Counted from the first letter of the stretch, positions 35,651-47,686 are shown. The stretch is 64,000 nucleotides of DNA from Gammaproteobacteria bacterium (GCA_024277815.1 JAJRUM010000003.1:1-64000); one strand, 5' to 3'. Numbers and translations: made by a program. The notes: a model not told the origin generated them from the letters alone.

Positions 35651-36481
35651 ATGGACACAATCACAAACTATATTGCCGACAACAATATTGTCGATTTACT
35701 GATCACTGGCGCCATTAACCTGTTAATCGCAATGGCAATTTTTGTGATTGGTAAATGGGTGGCAAAAAGGGTGCAAAACACCTTGGAAGCACTGCTCAGA
35801 AAACGGAATGTCGATGATGTTCTGGTTGATTTTCTTGGCACGATTGCAGCGACCCTGGTCATTGTTATCGCAGTGGTTGCCGCCTTCGACCAACTCGGAA
35901 TTCCAGCCACATCCTTTATGGCGATTATCGGTGCAGCCGGCCTGGCCATTGGCCTCGCGCTTAAAGATTCTCTTTCCAACTTCGCGTCAGGCGTGATGCT
36001 GGTACTGTTCCGGCCTTTCACCAAGGGTGACTTCATCGATGCCGGCGGCGTCACGGGGACCGTGGATGAAATACGCCTGGTCAGCACCACATTGACCACC
36101 GGTGATAACAAGTTAATCACAGTGCCCAACGCACTGATCTACAACAGCACCATCACCAACTTCTCGGCCAAAGACACACGTCGTATCGATCTGGTATTCG
36201 GAGTGAGCTATGACGACGATCTTAAGCTGGCGGCCAGCATATTGGCAAAAGTCTGCCAGGATAACCCCAAAGTACTTGATGACCCGGCCACTGGCGTTTC
36301 CATTACCAATCTTGGTGACAGCAGTGTTGATTTTGCTGTCAGACCGTGGGTGAAGAGCTCGGATTACTGGGGTGTACGCGCTCAAATGCTGGAAACTGCC
36401 AAGCTTGAACTCGAAGCGGCTGGTTGCAGCTTCCCTTATCCGCAAACAGACGTCCATCTGCAACAGGCACCTGCAACGTAA
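35651..36481 (+). CDS. mscS: Small-conductance mechanosensitive channel (MscS family)
   Basis: The 276-residue protein has three N-terminal transmembrane helices. The pore helix reads AAGLAIGLALKDSLSNFASGVMLVLFRPFTKGDFI (about 95-130), and the beta domain is at GTVDEIRLVSTTLTTGDNKLITVPNALI. The vestibule domain completes the E. coli MscS-size architecture. It releases solutes during hypo-osmotic shock. AAGAGGAAATAGCT precedes the ATG. It is probably transcribed on its own or with the following ferritin-like gene 14 bases on. Confidence 0.92.
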   Translation: MDTITNYIADNNIVDLLITGAINLLIAMAIFVIGKWVAKRVQNTLEALLRKRNVDDVLVDFLGTIAATLVIVIAVVAAFDQLGIPATSFMAIIGAAGLAIGLALKDSLSNFASGVMLVLFRPFTKGDFIDAGGVTGTVDEIRLVSTTLTTGDNKLITVPNALIYNSTITNFSAKDTRRIDLVFGVSYDDDLKLAASILAKVCQDNPKVLDDPATGVSITNLGDSSVDFAVRPWVKSSDYWGVRAQMLETAKLELEAAGCSFPYPQTDVHLQQAPAT

Positions 36482-36495
36482 ACCGGAGAATCCGT

Positions 36496-36783
36496 ATGGC
36501 AAATGAAGGCTACCACGAACCCATTGCTGAGCTCAGCGATGAAACCCGCGACATGCATCGCGCAATCGTCTCCCTGATGGAAGAACTGGAGGCTGTGGAT
36601 TGGTACAACCAACGCGTTGATGCCTGCAAGGATGACGAATTACGCGCCATCCTGGCACACAACCGGGATGAAGAGAAAGAGCACGCGGCAATGGTGCTGG
36701 AATGGATACGCAGACGTGACCCGGCGATGGATCACGAACTGAAAGACTATCTGTTCACTGACAAGCCGATTGCTCACTCGTAA
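36496..36783 (+). CDS. Encapsulated-ferritin-like protein (EncFtn family), no encapsulin nearby
   Basis: The 95-residue helical hairpin protein contains EELEAVDWYNQRVDA and AHNRDEEKEHAAMVLEWIRRRDP. E30, W36, Y37, E60 and H63 match the iron-site and entry residues of Rhodospirillum EncFtn (E32, W38, Y39, E62, H65) at a constant two-residue offset, so a ferroxidase decamer is likely. The start is ATG 36496, with GGAGA upstream; the longer frame from 36424 overlaps mscS. The C-terminus ends LFTDKPIAHS and lacks an encapsulin cargo tag, and no encapsulin gene follows. Confidence 0.85.
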   Translation: MANEGYHEPIAELSDETRDMHRAIVSLMEELEAVDWYNQRVDACKDDELRAILAHNRDEEKEHAAMVLEWIRRRDPAMDHELKDYLFTDKPIAHS

Positions 36784-37962
36784 GCGCCCGCAAGGACTCC
36801 GGCTAGTCACTGTATTGCTGTTGTCGGTACAGGCAACAGCAATACAGGCCGCAGTTCTGCTGGGTTTTGCGGAACTGCCCGCCGACACTTTTATTCCCGG
36901 GCCAACATCCGGACAATTCATCGAACCGGTCAACGGGCGTCATCCCCCCTTTCTCAACCAGCAACCCGTCCAGGGTTTCTCAGCCATGCTTGCCGCTAAA
37001 GGCGGTACTTATTACGTGCTTGGCGATAATGGCTTTGGGCGCCGTGACAACTCCGCCGATTTTATTTTAAGTATCTACCGGATCGAGCCTGATTTTCGCA
37101 CTGCAGCGGGCAACAGCAAGCCCGGCAATGGTGCCATCCATGTTGAACAGATTATCCGGCTAAGCGACCCAGAGCGCCATATGCCCTACACTATTGTGCG
37201 CAGCGCTGACCGCCTGTTAACCGGCTCCGATCTCGACCCCGAATCATTCCGTTTAGCTGTAGACGGCAGCTACTGGATAGGCGAAGAGTTCAACCCTTCA
37301 CTGCTACACTTCAGCCCTGGCGGAAAACTGCTGGCACCTCCATATACGCTCGCGGGCCTCGCCAGCATTGACAACCCAATGAAAATGCCGGCCACGCTGC
37401 CACCCTCACGGGGATTCGAGGGCATGGCACAGTCACCAGACGGTAAACTTCTCTACCCGATGCTCGAGGGTAGGCTGCTTAGCGGGCCGCCCGGCCTGAA
37501 TGTTTATACATTTGATACCCGGGCACAGTCGTTTCAAAACCCGGATGCAACGCAGCCATCCTATCGCTACCGCCTCGATGACGGTGCAACAGCCATTGGG
37601 GATTTCACGCTCTACTCAGCCACCGCCGGTCTGGTTATCGAACGGGACTCCAAGCAAGGCAAGGAAGCGGTGATCAAAAAAATCTACCGGATCAATTTCA
37701 ACCAGCTTGATCCTGAGGGGTTTCTGCTTAAAACTCTGGTCGTCGATCTGCTGGATATCGCAGACCCTCATGACCTGAACCTGGACGGCAATATGCACTT
37801 CACTTTCCCGTACTGGACCATTGAAGGCCTGGTCGTTATTGACAGTGAGACACTGGCAGTCATTAATGATAATAATTACCCGCAGGGATCTGCACGCGAA
37901 GGCCGTGGCACTGAACCCGATAACAGCGAACTCATCTTGATAAGCATCGACCCGCTGTGGCC

Positions 37963-37966
<4 letters not shown>
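36770..37966 (+). CDS. Exported esterase-like phytase-family protein
   Basis: The 398-residue protein begins with a signal peptide (LRLVTVLLLSVQATAIQA) and contains the esterase-like phytase domain: QGFSAMLAAKGGTYYVLGDNGFGRRDNSADFILSIYRIEPDF near the start and GFEGMAQSPDGKLLYPMLEG in the middle. ASIDNPMKMPATLPPSRGF precedes the latter. The family is a beta-propeller hydrolase acting on phosphate or carboxylic esters; the true substrate is unknown. The start is a TTG overlapping the ferritin-like gene by 14 bases and is uncertain. It overlaps the next gene by four bases. Confidence 0.8.
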
Positions 37967-40765
<2,799 letters not shown>

Positions 40766-40803
40766 ACGGGCAAACATCCCACCCCGTCGATCACCACACC
40801 CGA

Positions 40804-41337
40804 TCAGTCGCTGTTCAGCCAGACTCTGGATTGCAGACCGATTTTAGTTGAATAACCCACCGAACGGCTGACGATCTGTCCGTCAGCACCAATCATGAAA
40901 TAGGTAGGAAATGCCTGAATCTGCCAGTCACGGGTGGTTTGCGGCGTACCCAGCAATACGGGCAAATGTATACCGGTCTCGCGAATGAAGTCCCGCACTT
41001 CATTCACATCGCCATACTCCAGTGCCACAACACGCGCCCATGACAGTTCCCCACTGGCTACCAGTTCATCCAGATTGCCGATGCTGTGCCGACACACAGA
41101 ACACCAGGGTGCAAAGAAATACACAACACCCGTTTCACCTGCCACCAGTATTGAATCGGCACGCATATCATCGAGCCACGCCAACTCCAGTGATGGTCTG
41201 TGGTCATCGTCAGGTAAATTTCGGGTTTGCCAACTGTGAATAAGCAGAAATGCAGCGATCAGCAGTACAACATCAAAGGCCAGAGCTCCCCAGAAATTAT
41301 CCCGCAGTTTTTTCCATAGCACTCTAAGCTGATTCAT
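40804..41337 (-). CDS. Membrane-anchored thioredoxin-like protein (TlpA/redoxin type)
   Basis: The 177-residue protein has an N-terminal anchor (LAFDVVLLIAAFLLIHSW, about 18-36). A periplasmic thioredoxin fold follows, with C79-S-V-C82 in YFFAPWCSVCRHS and the cis-proline segment QAFPTYFMIGADG. It probably reduces or oxidises periplasmic disulfides; the partner is unknown. The start is ATG 41337, preceded by GGGGAGA and overlapping the stop of the ATL gene in ATGA. A GTG 12 bases upstream is an alternative. Confidence 0.85.
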   Translation of the reverse strand: MNQLRVLWKKLRDNFWGALAFDVVLLIAAFLLIHSWQTRNLPDDDHRPSLELAWLDDMRADSILVAGETGVVYFFAPWCSVCRHSIGNLDELVASGELSWARVVALEYGDVNEVRDFIRETGIHLPVLLGTPQTTRDWQIQAFPTYFMIGADGQIVSRSVGYSTKIGLQSRVWLNSD

Positions 41338-41702
41338 ACATCTCCCCACAGCAGGCGATCAACCGCACCCCGGTAACCATATTGTTCAAGGTCAATTTTT
41401 CCATTCAGGAAAACCAACCCCTCGGCCTCCAACAGGTCTTTTTGTTTTTTCCAACCATTTGAATTTTCCGGGAAAGAAATTTTTCCCTGTGCGTTGATGA
41501 CCCGGTGCCACGGTAAATCCATACGCCGCGGCGCACGCCTCAATGCCTGGCTGACACGGCGGGCTGCGCTGGGTATTCCAGCCAGCCTGGCAACTTCACC
41601 ATAGGTCAAAACGTGTCCTGGCGGAATCTCCGAAACCACCTTCCAAACACCCTGGTGCCAGTTTGTATCAGTTGCTTGTGGCAATTTATTAGTCGTATTC
41701 AT
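41334..41702 (-). CDS. Alkyltransferase-like protein (ATL), MGMT fold without the active cysteine
   Basis: The 122-residue protein matches the DNA-binding domain of O6-methylguanine methyltransferases: GHVLTYGEVARLAGIPSAARRVSQALRRAPRRMDLPWHRVINAQGKIS. The PCHR active-site motif reads PWHR (W65), as in E. coli Atl, so it cannot transfer alkyl groups and likely flags alkylated bases for excision repair. The start is ATG 41702; the frame extends 9 codons upstream. It is co-translated with the thioredoxin-like gene and divergent from the next gene. Confidence 0.9.
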   Translation of the reverse strand: MNTTNKLPQATDTNWHQGVWKVVSEIPPGHVLTYGEVARLAGIPSAARRVSQALRRAPRRMDLPWHRVINAQGKISFPENSNGWKKQKDLLEAEGLVFLNGKIDLEQYGYRGAVDRLLWGDV

Positions 41703-41760
41703 GCTGCGCGACAAGGTAGCATATTGCATTGATCACCGCACAACAGGAATGGAGACCTTT

Positions 41761-42387
41761 ATGACCCAAAAAGCTGATACGAAGTTCCGCCGCGCGGTTG
41801 AACGCGGCAGCCATGATTTTACCCTTGCATGTGAAATGCTGGATGCCGGCAAAATCTGCCATGTTGGTTTCACCCTGGATGAGCAACCCTATGTGCTGCC
41901 GATGGCTTATGCCCGCCTCGGCGACCAATTGCTGATTCATGGCTCAGTTGCCAGTCGCTTGATGAAAAACCTCGCAGCAGGTCTGCGCTGTTGTGTAACT
42001 GTGACACATTTTGATGGCCTGGTTTATGCTCGATCCACCTTTCATTCTTCGATGAATTACCGCTCAGTGATGGTTTTCGGATGTGCCCGGTTGATCACCG
42101 ACCTGGATGAAAAACGCAGCAGTATCCAGGCGCTGGTCGACCACCTGCTGCCTGGCCGCAGAGCTGAGCTGAGAAAGTCGACACCCAAAGAACTCAAGGC
42201 TACCAGCCTGCTGGCATTGCCCATTGAGACCTTCAGCACCAAGTGCCGTACCGGCCCCCCAAGCGACCCCAAAGGCGACCTGGATGCACCGGTCTGGGCT
42301 GGAGTTGTACCATTGAGCCTGACCGCGGGTGAACCACTGGATGCACCCAATGTGCTGCCGGGCATTCCCCGCCCGGATTACCTATAG
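41761..42387 (+). CDS. Pyridoxamine 5'-phosphate oxidase-like FMN-binding protein (NimA type)
   Basis: The 208-residue protein has the split-barrel flavin-binding fold: HVGFTLDEQPYVLPMAYARLGDQLLIHGSVASRLMKNLA and CVTVTHFDGLVYARSTFHSSMNYRSVMVFG, as in the group that includes NimA nitroimidazole reductases. The cofactor may be FMN, F420 or heme; the substrate is unknown. The ATG at 41761 with GGAGACC upstream is the best start. The frame runs back to 41701, overlapping the ATL start. Confidence 0.85.
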   Translation: MTQKADTKFRRAVERGSHDFTLACEMLDAGKICHVGFTLDEQPYVLPMAYARLGDQLLIHGSVASRLMKNLAAGLRCCVTVTHFDGLVYARSTFHSSMNYRSVMVFGCARLITDLDEKRSSIQALVDHLLPGRRAELRKSTPKELKATSLLALPIETFSTKCRTGPPSDPKGDLDAPVWAGVVPLSLTAGEPLDAPNVLPGIPRPDYL

Positions 42388-43263
42388 CTTAAGTGTGGCT
42401 TTGAGAACTGCCGCTGCAACCCGCCGTGGTGACTCAAGTTGTGGATAGTGCGCAACATCATCGAGCATCAGCAACCTGGCAGCGGAATTATGCGCACAGA
42501 TCTTGTCAGCAATGGCAGGTACAGCAATGGGGTCCAGGCGGCCCCAAATCAGCTTGAAGGGCAAGCGAGTGCGGTGCAGCGGCCCCAACCACTGTTCACC
42601 CCGGCGCACCCGCTCGCGCATATAGCCAGCAACCTTCGCCAGCACCTGGCGACCCTCATTATTCAGTAATAGCGCCCATTGCTGACGGTAGTGCTGTTCA
42701 TCAAAGTTCCCGGCTTGTGCATACACTTTGGGGTATTGGTGCCGAAACAAACGGTAACTGCTGAGCCGTGCCATCCATTCGCCAATAACCGGCATACGCA
42801 ACAGACGCTGGGTTGGCAATGGCTGGTGCATATCCATGTAAATACCGGCATTGAGGAGTGTCAGGCTACGTAACTGCAAGGATGTTTTTTCTGCTTCAAG
42901 CCGGCTGAGCAGTTCACAGGCCACGCTGGCACCCATGTCATGAGCCAGCAGATCAAATTCCTGGATACCCAGCAACAGCAACAAGGCTTCAACAGCATGC
43001 ATCTGCCTGACAAGCGAATAGTCGCGTTCCGGCGATTTCTCCGACAGACCATAACCCGGGAAATCAAACACCAGTACCCGGTGATGTCCGGTCAGCAATG
43101 GCAGCAGGCGGTGCCAGTCCCAACTGCTGGTTGGAAAACCATGAAAACAAACCAGCCAAGGGCCCTTGCCTGCCGTCCGGTACCAGATTTCTGTACCGTC
43201 AACCACAGCGCTGTGGCCCGAAGCCATCCAGGTGACCAACGCTTCCGGTAGTTCATTTCTCAT
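42382..43263 (-). CDS. Alpha/beta hydrolase with aspartate nucleophile (MEST-like)
   Basis: The 293-residue protein has the oxyanion segment VCFHGFPTSSWDWH and the nucleophile elbow LLAHDMGASVACELL, where D109 occupies the nucleophile position. This points to epoxide-hydrolase or haloalkane-dehalogenase chemistry, and the region up to YMDMHQPLPTQRLLRMP resembles animal MEST proteins. A C-terminal histidine is in LLMLDDVAHYPQLESP. The start is ATG 43263, overlapping trmJ by 11 bases; an upstream frame to 43338 exists. The true substrate is unknown. Confidence 0.83.
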   Translation of the reverse strand: MRNELPEALVTWMASGHSAVVDGTEIWYRTAGKGPWLVCFHGFPTSSWDWHRLLPLLTGHHRVLVFDFPGYGLSEKSPERDYSLVRQMHAVEALLLLLGIQEFDLLAHDMGASVACELLSRLEAEKTSLQLRSLTLLNAGIYMDMHQPLPTQRLLRMPVIGEWMARLSSYRLFRHQYPKVYAQAGNFDEQHYRQQWALLLNNEGRQVLAKVAGYMRERVRRGEQWLGPLHRTRLPFKLIWGRLDPIAVPAIADKICAHNSAARLLMLDDVAHYPQLESPRRVAAAVLKATLKL

Positions 43264-44035
43264 GCTTGTCTGCGGCTCTTTGTGACGCCGCAAGAATACC
43301 GCGCAGGATATTGATCTCATTCTGGTCCGGTCGGGCACGGTTGAACAACCGTCTGAGCCGCATCAGCAGGCGTTTGGGCTGTTCCGGGTTCAGAAAACTG
43401 ATATCCAGCAGCGTCTGCTCCAGGTGCACATAGAAGCGCTCCATCTGGCCGGCATCCACAGGCTCCCAGTCAAGCGGTGGCACCGTGACACCGGCCTCAC
43501 TGATTGCCGCCATACGCAATTCATAAGCAATAACCTGGACTGCCTGAGCGAGGTTCAACGAGCCGTAATCGGGGTTGGTGTCAATGTGTACCAATTGATG
43601 ACAGCGCTGAATTTCATGGTTGGTCAGGCCATAGCGCTCGCGCCCGAACAAAATGGCTATGTCCTTTGCATCGTGCTCAGCCAGCGCGATTTCCGCCGCT
43701 TTGCGAACATCCATTTGTGGCATTGACAGGCTGCGCAGGCGGGCGCTGGTACCCAGCACCAGCGAACAGCCCTGTAGTGCAGACTCAAGTAAATCATGCA
43801 CGATTGCATGCTGTAACAGGTCGTCTGCACCGGAGGCCATGGCAGTAGCCTCAGCGTCCGGAAATATTTTAGGCGTCACCAGGTGAAGTTGCTGGAGACC
43901 CATGACTTTCATGGCCCTGGCAGTCGCACCGATGTTACCGGGGTGGGTGGTATTGATAAGAACAACGCGAATATTAGACAATCGTGCTGCCACCTGTGCT
44001 TCGCTTCTGGTATCCTGTGCCGCCTTCGTATTCAT
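43253..44035 (-). CDS. trmJ: tRNA (cytidine/uridine-2'-O-)-methyltransferase TrmJ
   Basis: The 260-residue SPOUT methyltransferase modifies position 32 of tRNA anticodon loops. The N-terminal fold has RVVLINTTHPGNIGATARAMKVMGL and the knot segments AILFGRERYGLTNHEIQRCHQLVHIDTNPDYGSLNLAQAVQVIAYELR. The C-terminal helical domain is about 85 residues. The preferred start is ATG 44035 (MNTKAAQDT); the frame extends to 44059. It is divergent from suhB with only 15 bases between starts, so promoters overlap coding sequence. Confidence 0.9.
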   Translation of the reverse strand: MNTKAAQDTRSEAQVAARLSNIRVVLINTTHPGNIGATARAMKVMGLQQLHLVTPKIFPDAEATAMASGADDLLQHAIVHDLLESALQGCSLVLGTSARLRSLSMPQMDVRKAAEIALAEHDAKDIAILFGRERYGLTNHEIQRCHQLVHIDTNPDYGSLNLAQAVQVIAYELRMAAISEAGVTVPPLDWEPVDAGQMERFYVHLEQTLLDISFLNPEQPKRLLMRLRRLFNRARPDQNEINILRGILAASQRAADKHEK

Positions 44036-44050
44036 AGATTTGATATTGCC

Positions 44051-44848
44051 ATGGCCCATCCAGTATTAAACATCGCCATCAACGCAGCGCATATCGCCGG
44101 TGACCTGATGCGTCAGGAATTGCACAAAGTGGCCTCTATTCCGGTCACCCGCAAAGCCAGGCACGATTACGTCAGCGAAATCGACAAAACCAGCGAAGAA
44201 CAGATTGTACGTGAAATCAAACGCTACTACCCGGATCACGCCATCCTTGGCGAAGAAGGCGGTGAACAGGGTGACAGCGAGTATGTTTGGATTATTGACC
44301 CGCTTGATGGCACCAGCAATTATCTGCATGGCATGCCCCATTTTGGCATATCCATAGCCGTGCAAATCAAGGGCCGTGTTGAGCACGCCGTGGTCTATGA
44401 CCCGATGCGTGATGAGCTGTTCACTGCCAGCCGTGGTGGTGGTGCGCATTTGAACAACACCCGTATCCGCGTATCAGCACACGAAAAACTGGACAATGCC
44501 ATTCTGGCCACTGCTTTCCCGTTCCGGCAACGGGGCATGATGGCACTGTATACCGGCATGTTCAGTGAAGTGTTCAGGAAAGTTGAAGATATCCGCCGTT
44601 ACGGTGCTGCCTCGCTGGATCTTGCCTGGGTCGCAGCCGGGCGTATGGATGGTTACTTCGAGATCGGGCTGAAGCCATGGGATGTTGCAGCCGGCACACT
44701 GCTGGTGCGTGAAGCCGGCGGCGTAGTGGTTGATTTTGAAGGCAGTGATGCGGTTGAGTACTCGCACTCAATCCTGGCCGCACCATTCAAGCTGATGACA
44801 CCACTCAGGCAGATCATTCAACCGCGCTGGTTGAAAGCCAAACGCTAA
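44051..44848 (+). CDS. suhB: Inositol-1-monophosphatase family protein (SuhB)
   Basis: The 265-residue Mg2+/Li+-sensitive phosphatase has the metal-binding signature EEGGEQG, WIIDPLDGTSNYLHGMPHFGISIAV, and C-terminal GLKPWDVAAGTLLVREAGG. In enterobacteria SuhB also acts in rRNA antitermination. The true start is ATG 44051 (MAHPVLNIAINAAHIAG); a longer frame to 43883 is shadowed by trmJ on the other strand. Head-to-head trmJ/suhB is common in gammaproteobacteria. Confidence 0.93.
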   Translation: MAHPVLNIAINAAHIAGDLMRQELHKVASIPVTRKARHDYVSEIDKTSEEQIVREIKRYYPDHAILGEEGGEQGDSEYVWIIDPLDGTSNYLHGMPHFGISIAVQIKGRVEHAVVYDPMRDELFTASRGGGAHLNNTRIRVSAHEKLDNAILATAFPFRQRGMMALYTGMFSEVFRKVEDIRRYGAASLDLAWVAAGRMDGYFEIGLKPWDVAAGTLLVREAGGVVVDFEGSDAVEYSHSILAAPFKLMTPLRQIIQPRWLKAKR

Positions 44849-44874
44849 CCCGGGATTTTCACCAGAGACCCGGG
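44849..44874. repeat. CCCGGG inverted repeat between suhB and secF stops
   Basis: CCCGGG at 44849-44854 and again at 44869-44874 can pair around a 14-base loop in the short gap between the convergent suhB and secF genes. There is no T-run, so terminator activity is doubtful. Confidence 0.3.
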
Positions 44875-45813
44875 CTAGGGCCTTGCGTCGAGGGTCGCGC
44901 CCTCTTTCTCCACCACCATCAGATCGTACTTGCTCACGCCAAGCAGCAACAGGACTGTACTCGCAACATAGATAGACGAGTAGGTACCCACCACCACACC
45001 CACGATCAGCGTAAAGGCGAATCCATGAATGATTTCACCGCCAAAATAGAACAGTGCTGCCAGCACCAGCAGGGTTGTGGTAGACGTCATCAACGTACGT
45101 GACAGGGTTTCATTGATAGAGGTGTTAACGACTTCAACCGGTGTGCGTTTCCGGTAGCGCGGGAAATTCTCACGAATACGGTCAAACAGTACAATGGTAT
45201 CATTCAGGGAGTAACCAACCACTGCCAGAATGGCCGCAACAACGGTCAGGTCAAATTCAATATGGACGAATGAAAGAACGCCCATGCTGATAATGATGTC
45301 ATGCAACAAGGCCGCTACCGCACCCACGGAGAAGCGCCACTGGAAACGGAACATGACATACAGAAACACACCCACCATTGCATAAATAACGGCCAGTATG
45401 CCCTGCTCAGCAAGTTCGTCACCTACCTGTGGGCCAACGAATTCAACCCTGCGCATCTCAATTTCACCATCCACACCCTGGCTCAGTGCAGCCAGTACCC
45501 GGGTAGACAGTTCAGCACTGCTTTCAGCTTCTTCAGTGGGCGGTATCCGTACCACGATGTCTGTGGCAGCACCAAACGTCTGCACAATTGAATCGAAACC
45601 AGCCTTTTCAAGGTTGGCGCGTACATCTGATATCTCAGGTGCCGTTGAGTAACCAACCTCAATCAGCGTGCCACCGGTAAAATCCAGGCCAAAGTTCAGG
45701 CCTCTCACCGCCAGGGATGTGATCGAAGCAATAATCAGCACGGAGGAAAAAATCAGTGCCAACTTGCTCCGGCTCATGAAATCAATATTGGTCTTGCCGC
45801 TGAAAAATTTCAT
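44875..45813 (-). CDS. secF: Protein translocase subunit SecF
   Basis: The 312-residue inner-membrane subunit works with SecD and YajC to drive late export steps using the proton motive force. It has the SecF opening SKLALIFSSVLIIASITSLAVRGLNFGLDFTGGTLIEV, a periplasmic domain and the D-R-I-R-E motif in YSLNDTIVLFDRIRENFPRYRK. There are about six transmembrane helices. It starts 9 bases after secD and ends the queA-tgt-yajC-secD-secF operon. Confidence 0.96.
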   Translation of the reverse strand: MKFFSGKTNIDFMSRSKLALIFSSVLIIASITSLAVRGLNFGLDFTGGTLIEVGYSTAPEISDVRANLEKAGFDSIVQTFGAATDIVVRIPPTEEAESSAELSTRVLAALSQGVDGEIEMRRVEFVGPQVGDELAEQGILAVIYAMVGVFLYVMFRFQWRFSVGAVAALLHDIIISMGVLSFVHIEFDLTVVAAILAVVGYSLNDTIVLFDRIRENFPRYRKRTPVEVVNTSINETLSRTLMTSTTTLLVLAALFYFGGEIIHGFAFTLIVGVVVGTYSSIYVASTVLLLLGVSKYDLMVVEKEGATLDARP

Positions 45814-45822
45814 ATCAATACC

Positions 45823-47652
45823 CTAGATAGCCAGCTTACGGATGCGTTTTTTGCCGCCGTAAATCAGATTAATGACAGCCCGTGTACCGACAATCGCGGT
45901 AAACATGGAGGTCACAATTCCCAAAGACAATGTAACGGCAAAGCCCTTGATCGGCCCGGTGCCGAATAGGAACAGCACGAAAGCTGCAATCAGCGTGGTG
46001 ATATTGGCATCGGCAATGGTCGAGAAAGCTTTTTCATAACCGGCCCGGATGCTCGCCTGTGGCGTATTGCCGTTGCGTAACTCCTCGCGTATTCGTTCAA
46101 AGATCAAGACGTTGGCATCCACCGCCATACCAATGGTCAAGACGATACCGGCAATACCCGGCATGGTCAGCGTCGCCCCCAGCATCGACAGCAAAGCGAC
46201 TAGCAATATCAGGTTCACGAACAGCGCCAGGTTTGCGACCAGGCCGAAAACCCGATAATAAAGTGCCATAAACAACAGCACCAGTGAAAACCCAATCACC
46301 ACCGACTTGAACCCCTGGGCCACGTTGTCTGCACCCAGGCTCGGGCCAACAGTTCGTTCCTCAACAATTTCCATCGGCGCAGCCAGCGCTCCGGCGCGTA
46401 ACAGCAGTGACAATTGTGATGCCTCATGGATGTTGTCCAGGCCAGTGGTCTGGAAACGCTTACCAAAGGGCTCACGTACTACGGCAACGCTAATGACATC
46501 TTCAATCTTGCGGCCACCCGGTTTTTGTTCGATATATACAACCGCCATGCGGTTACCAACGTTCTCCCGGGTAAAGTCCAGCATGCGCTTGGAGCCCACA
46601 CCATCGAGTGTCACACTGACGGACGGCTGGCCGGTTTGTTGGTCAAAAGAAGCCGACGCACCAATTAACTGGTCACCGGAAACAATCAGCCGTTTCTTAA
46701 GCAGAATCGGGTTACCTTTATAATTATAGAGGCGGGATTCCGGCGGAACGCGGCCGGTTTGAGCGGCCGTAAAGGCGTCATTGCTCTCATCTACCGCGCG
46801 GTATTCCAATGTAGCCGTTGCACCGATAATCTTTTTCGCCGCCACCGTATCCTGTACACCGGGCAACTGCACAACAACACGGTCAGCACCCTGCTGTTGA
46901 ATGACCGGTTCGGCAACGCCCAGTTCATTGACCCGGTTTCTCAATGTTGTAATGTTCTGTTTCAGCGCTGTCTGTTGGAGTGCAAGCAGTTGTTGTTCCT
47001 GCACGGTCGCTGCAATGCCAAAGGTCTCCCCGGGCGGCAACTCCCTGATATTCAGTCCCTGCAGGCTCTGGTCTGTGCGCAAGATATTCAGAGTACGGTC
47101 ACGATCTTCAGCACTGCGCAACAAGGCCAGCAGGCCATTGCCTTCGTGCCGGACGGAAACATAGCGAATGCCTTCAGCACGTAAAGCTGCCCGTATGTCG
47201 TCAACAAAACGGTCCAGTTGCTGGCCGCGCGCGGTATCCATGTCGACCTGCATCAGGAAGTGCACACCCCCCTGCAAGTCAAGGCCCAGCGTCATCGGCT
47301 TACCGCCAATGGCACGCAGACCTTCCGGGGTTGAGTGTGCGAGATTCAGTGCCACTACGTATTGGTCACCCAATGACTCTTTGAGTACGCCTGCTGCTTT
47401 GAGTTGATCTTCGGTGTTGGCAAAGCGATAGAGCAGACGGTTACCGTTCTGCTCGTGGCTGATATCACTGAGGTTCTCTGCCACCAGCGCATTGTCAATG
47501 GTGGCTGTCAGGTCAATCGGTATCTCAAAACCACGCGAAGAGGTAACCTGCAAAGCAGGATCTTCGCCGTACAGGTTAGGTAGTGCATAAACAAAACCCA
47601 CCGCGACAACGGAAAGAATAAACAGGTATCGCCAGATAGAATACTGGTTCAT
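45823..47652 (-). CDS. secD: Protein translocase subunit SecD
   Basis: The 609-residue subunit has an N-terminal helix (YLFILSVVAVGFVYALPNLYGEDP) and a large periplasmic P1 domain with GLDLQGGVHFLMQVDMD. The C-terminal bundle has VLTIGMAVDANVLIFERIREELRNGNTPQASIRAGYEKAFSTI, the region carrying the functional aspartate and arginine. Length is normal. It follows yajC by 34 bases and precedes secF by 9. Confidence 0.96.
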   Translation of the reverse strand: MNQYSIWRYLFILSVVAVGFVYALPNLYGEDPALQVTSSRGFEIPIDLTATIDNALVAENLSDISHEQNGNRLLYRFANTEDQLKAAGVLKESLGDQYVVALNLAHSTPEGLRAIGGKPMTLGLDLQGGVHFLMQVDMDTARGQQLDRFVDDIRAALRAEGIRYVSVRHEGNGLLALLRSAEDRDRTLNILRTDQSLQGLNIRELPPGETFGIAATVQEQQLLALQQTALKQNITTLRNRVNELGVAEPVIQQQGADRVVVQLPGVQDTVAAKKIIGATATLEYRAVDESNDAFTAAQTGRVPPESRLYNYKGNPILLKKRLIVSGDQLIGASASFDQQTGQPSVSVTLDGVGSKRMLDFTRENVGNRMAVVYIEQKPGGRKIEDVISVAVVREPFGKRFQTTGLDNIHEASQLSLLLRAGALAAPMEIVEERTVGPSLGADNVAQGFKSVVIGFSLVLLFMALYYRVFGLVANLALFVNLILLVALLSMLGATLTMPGIAGIVLTIGMAVDANVLIFERIREELRNGNTPQASIRAGYEKAFSTIADANITTLIAAFVLFLFGTGPIKGFAVTLSLGIVTSMFTAIVGTRAVINLIYGGKKRIRKLAI

Positions 47653-47686
47653 GAATCAGTCTCGAATTGTAGATGAATGCAGCTGG

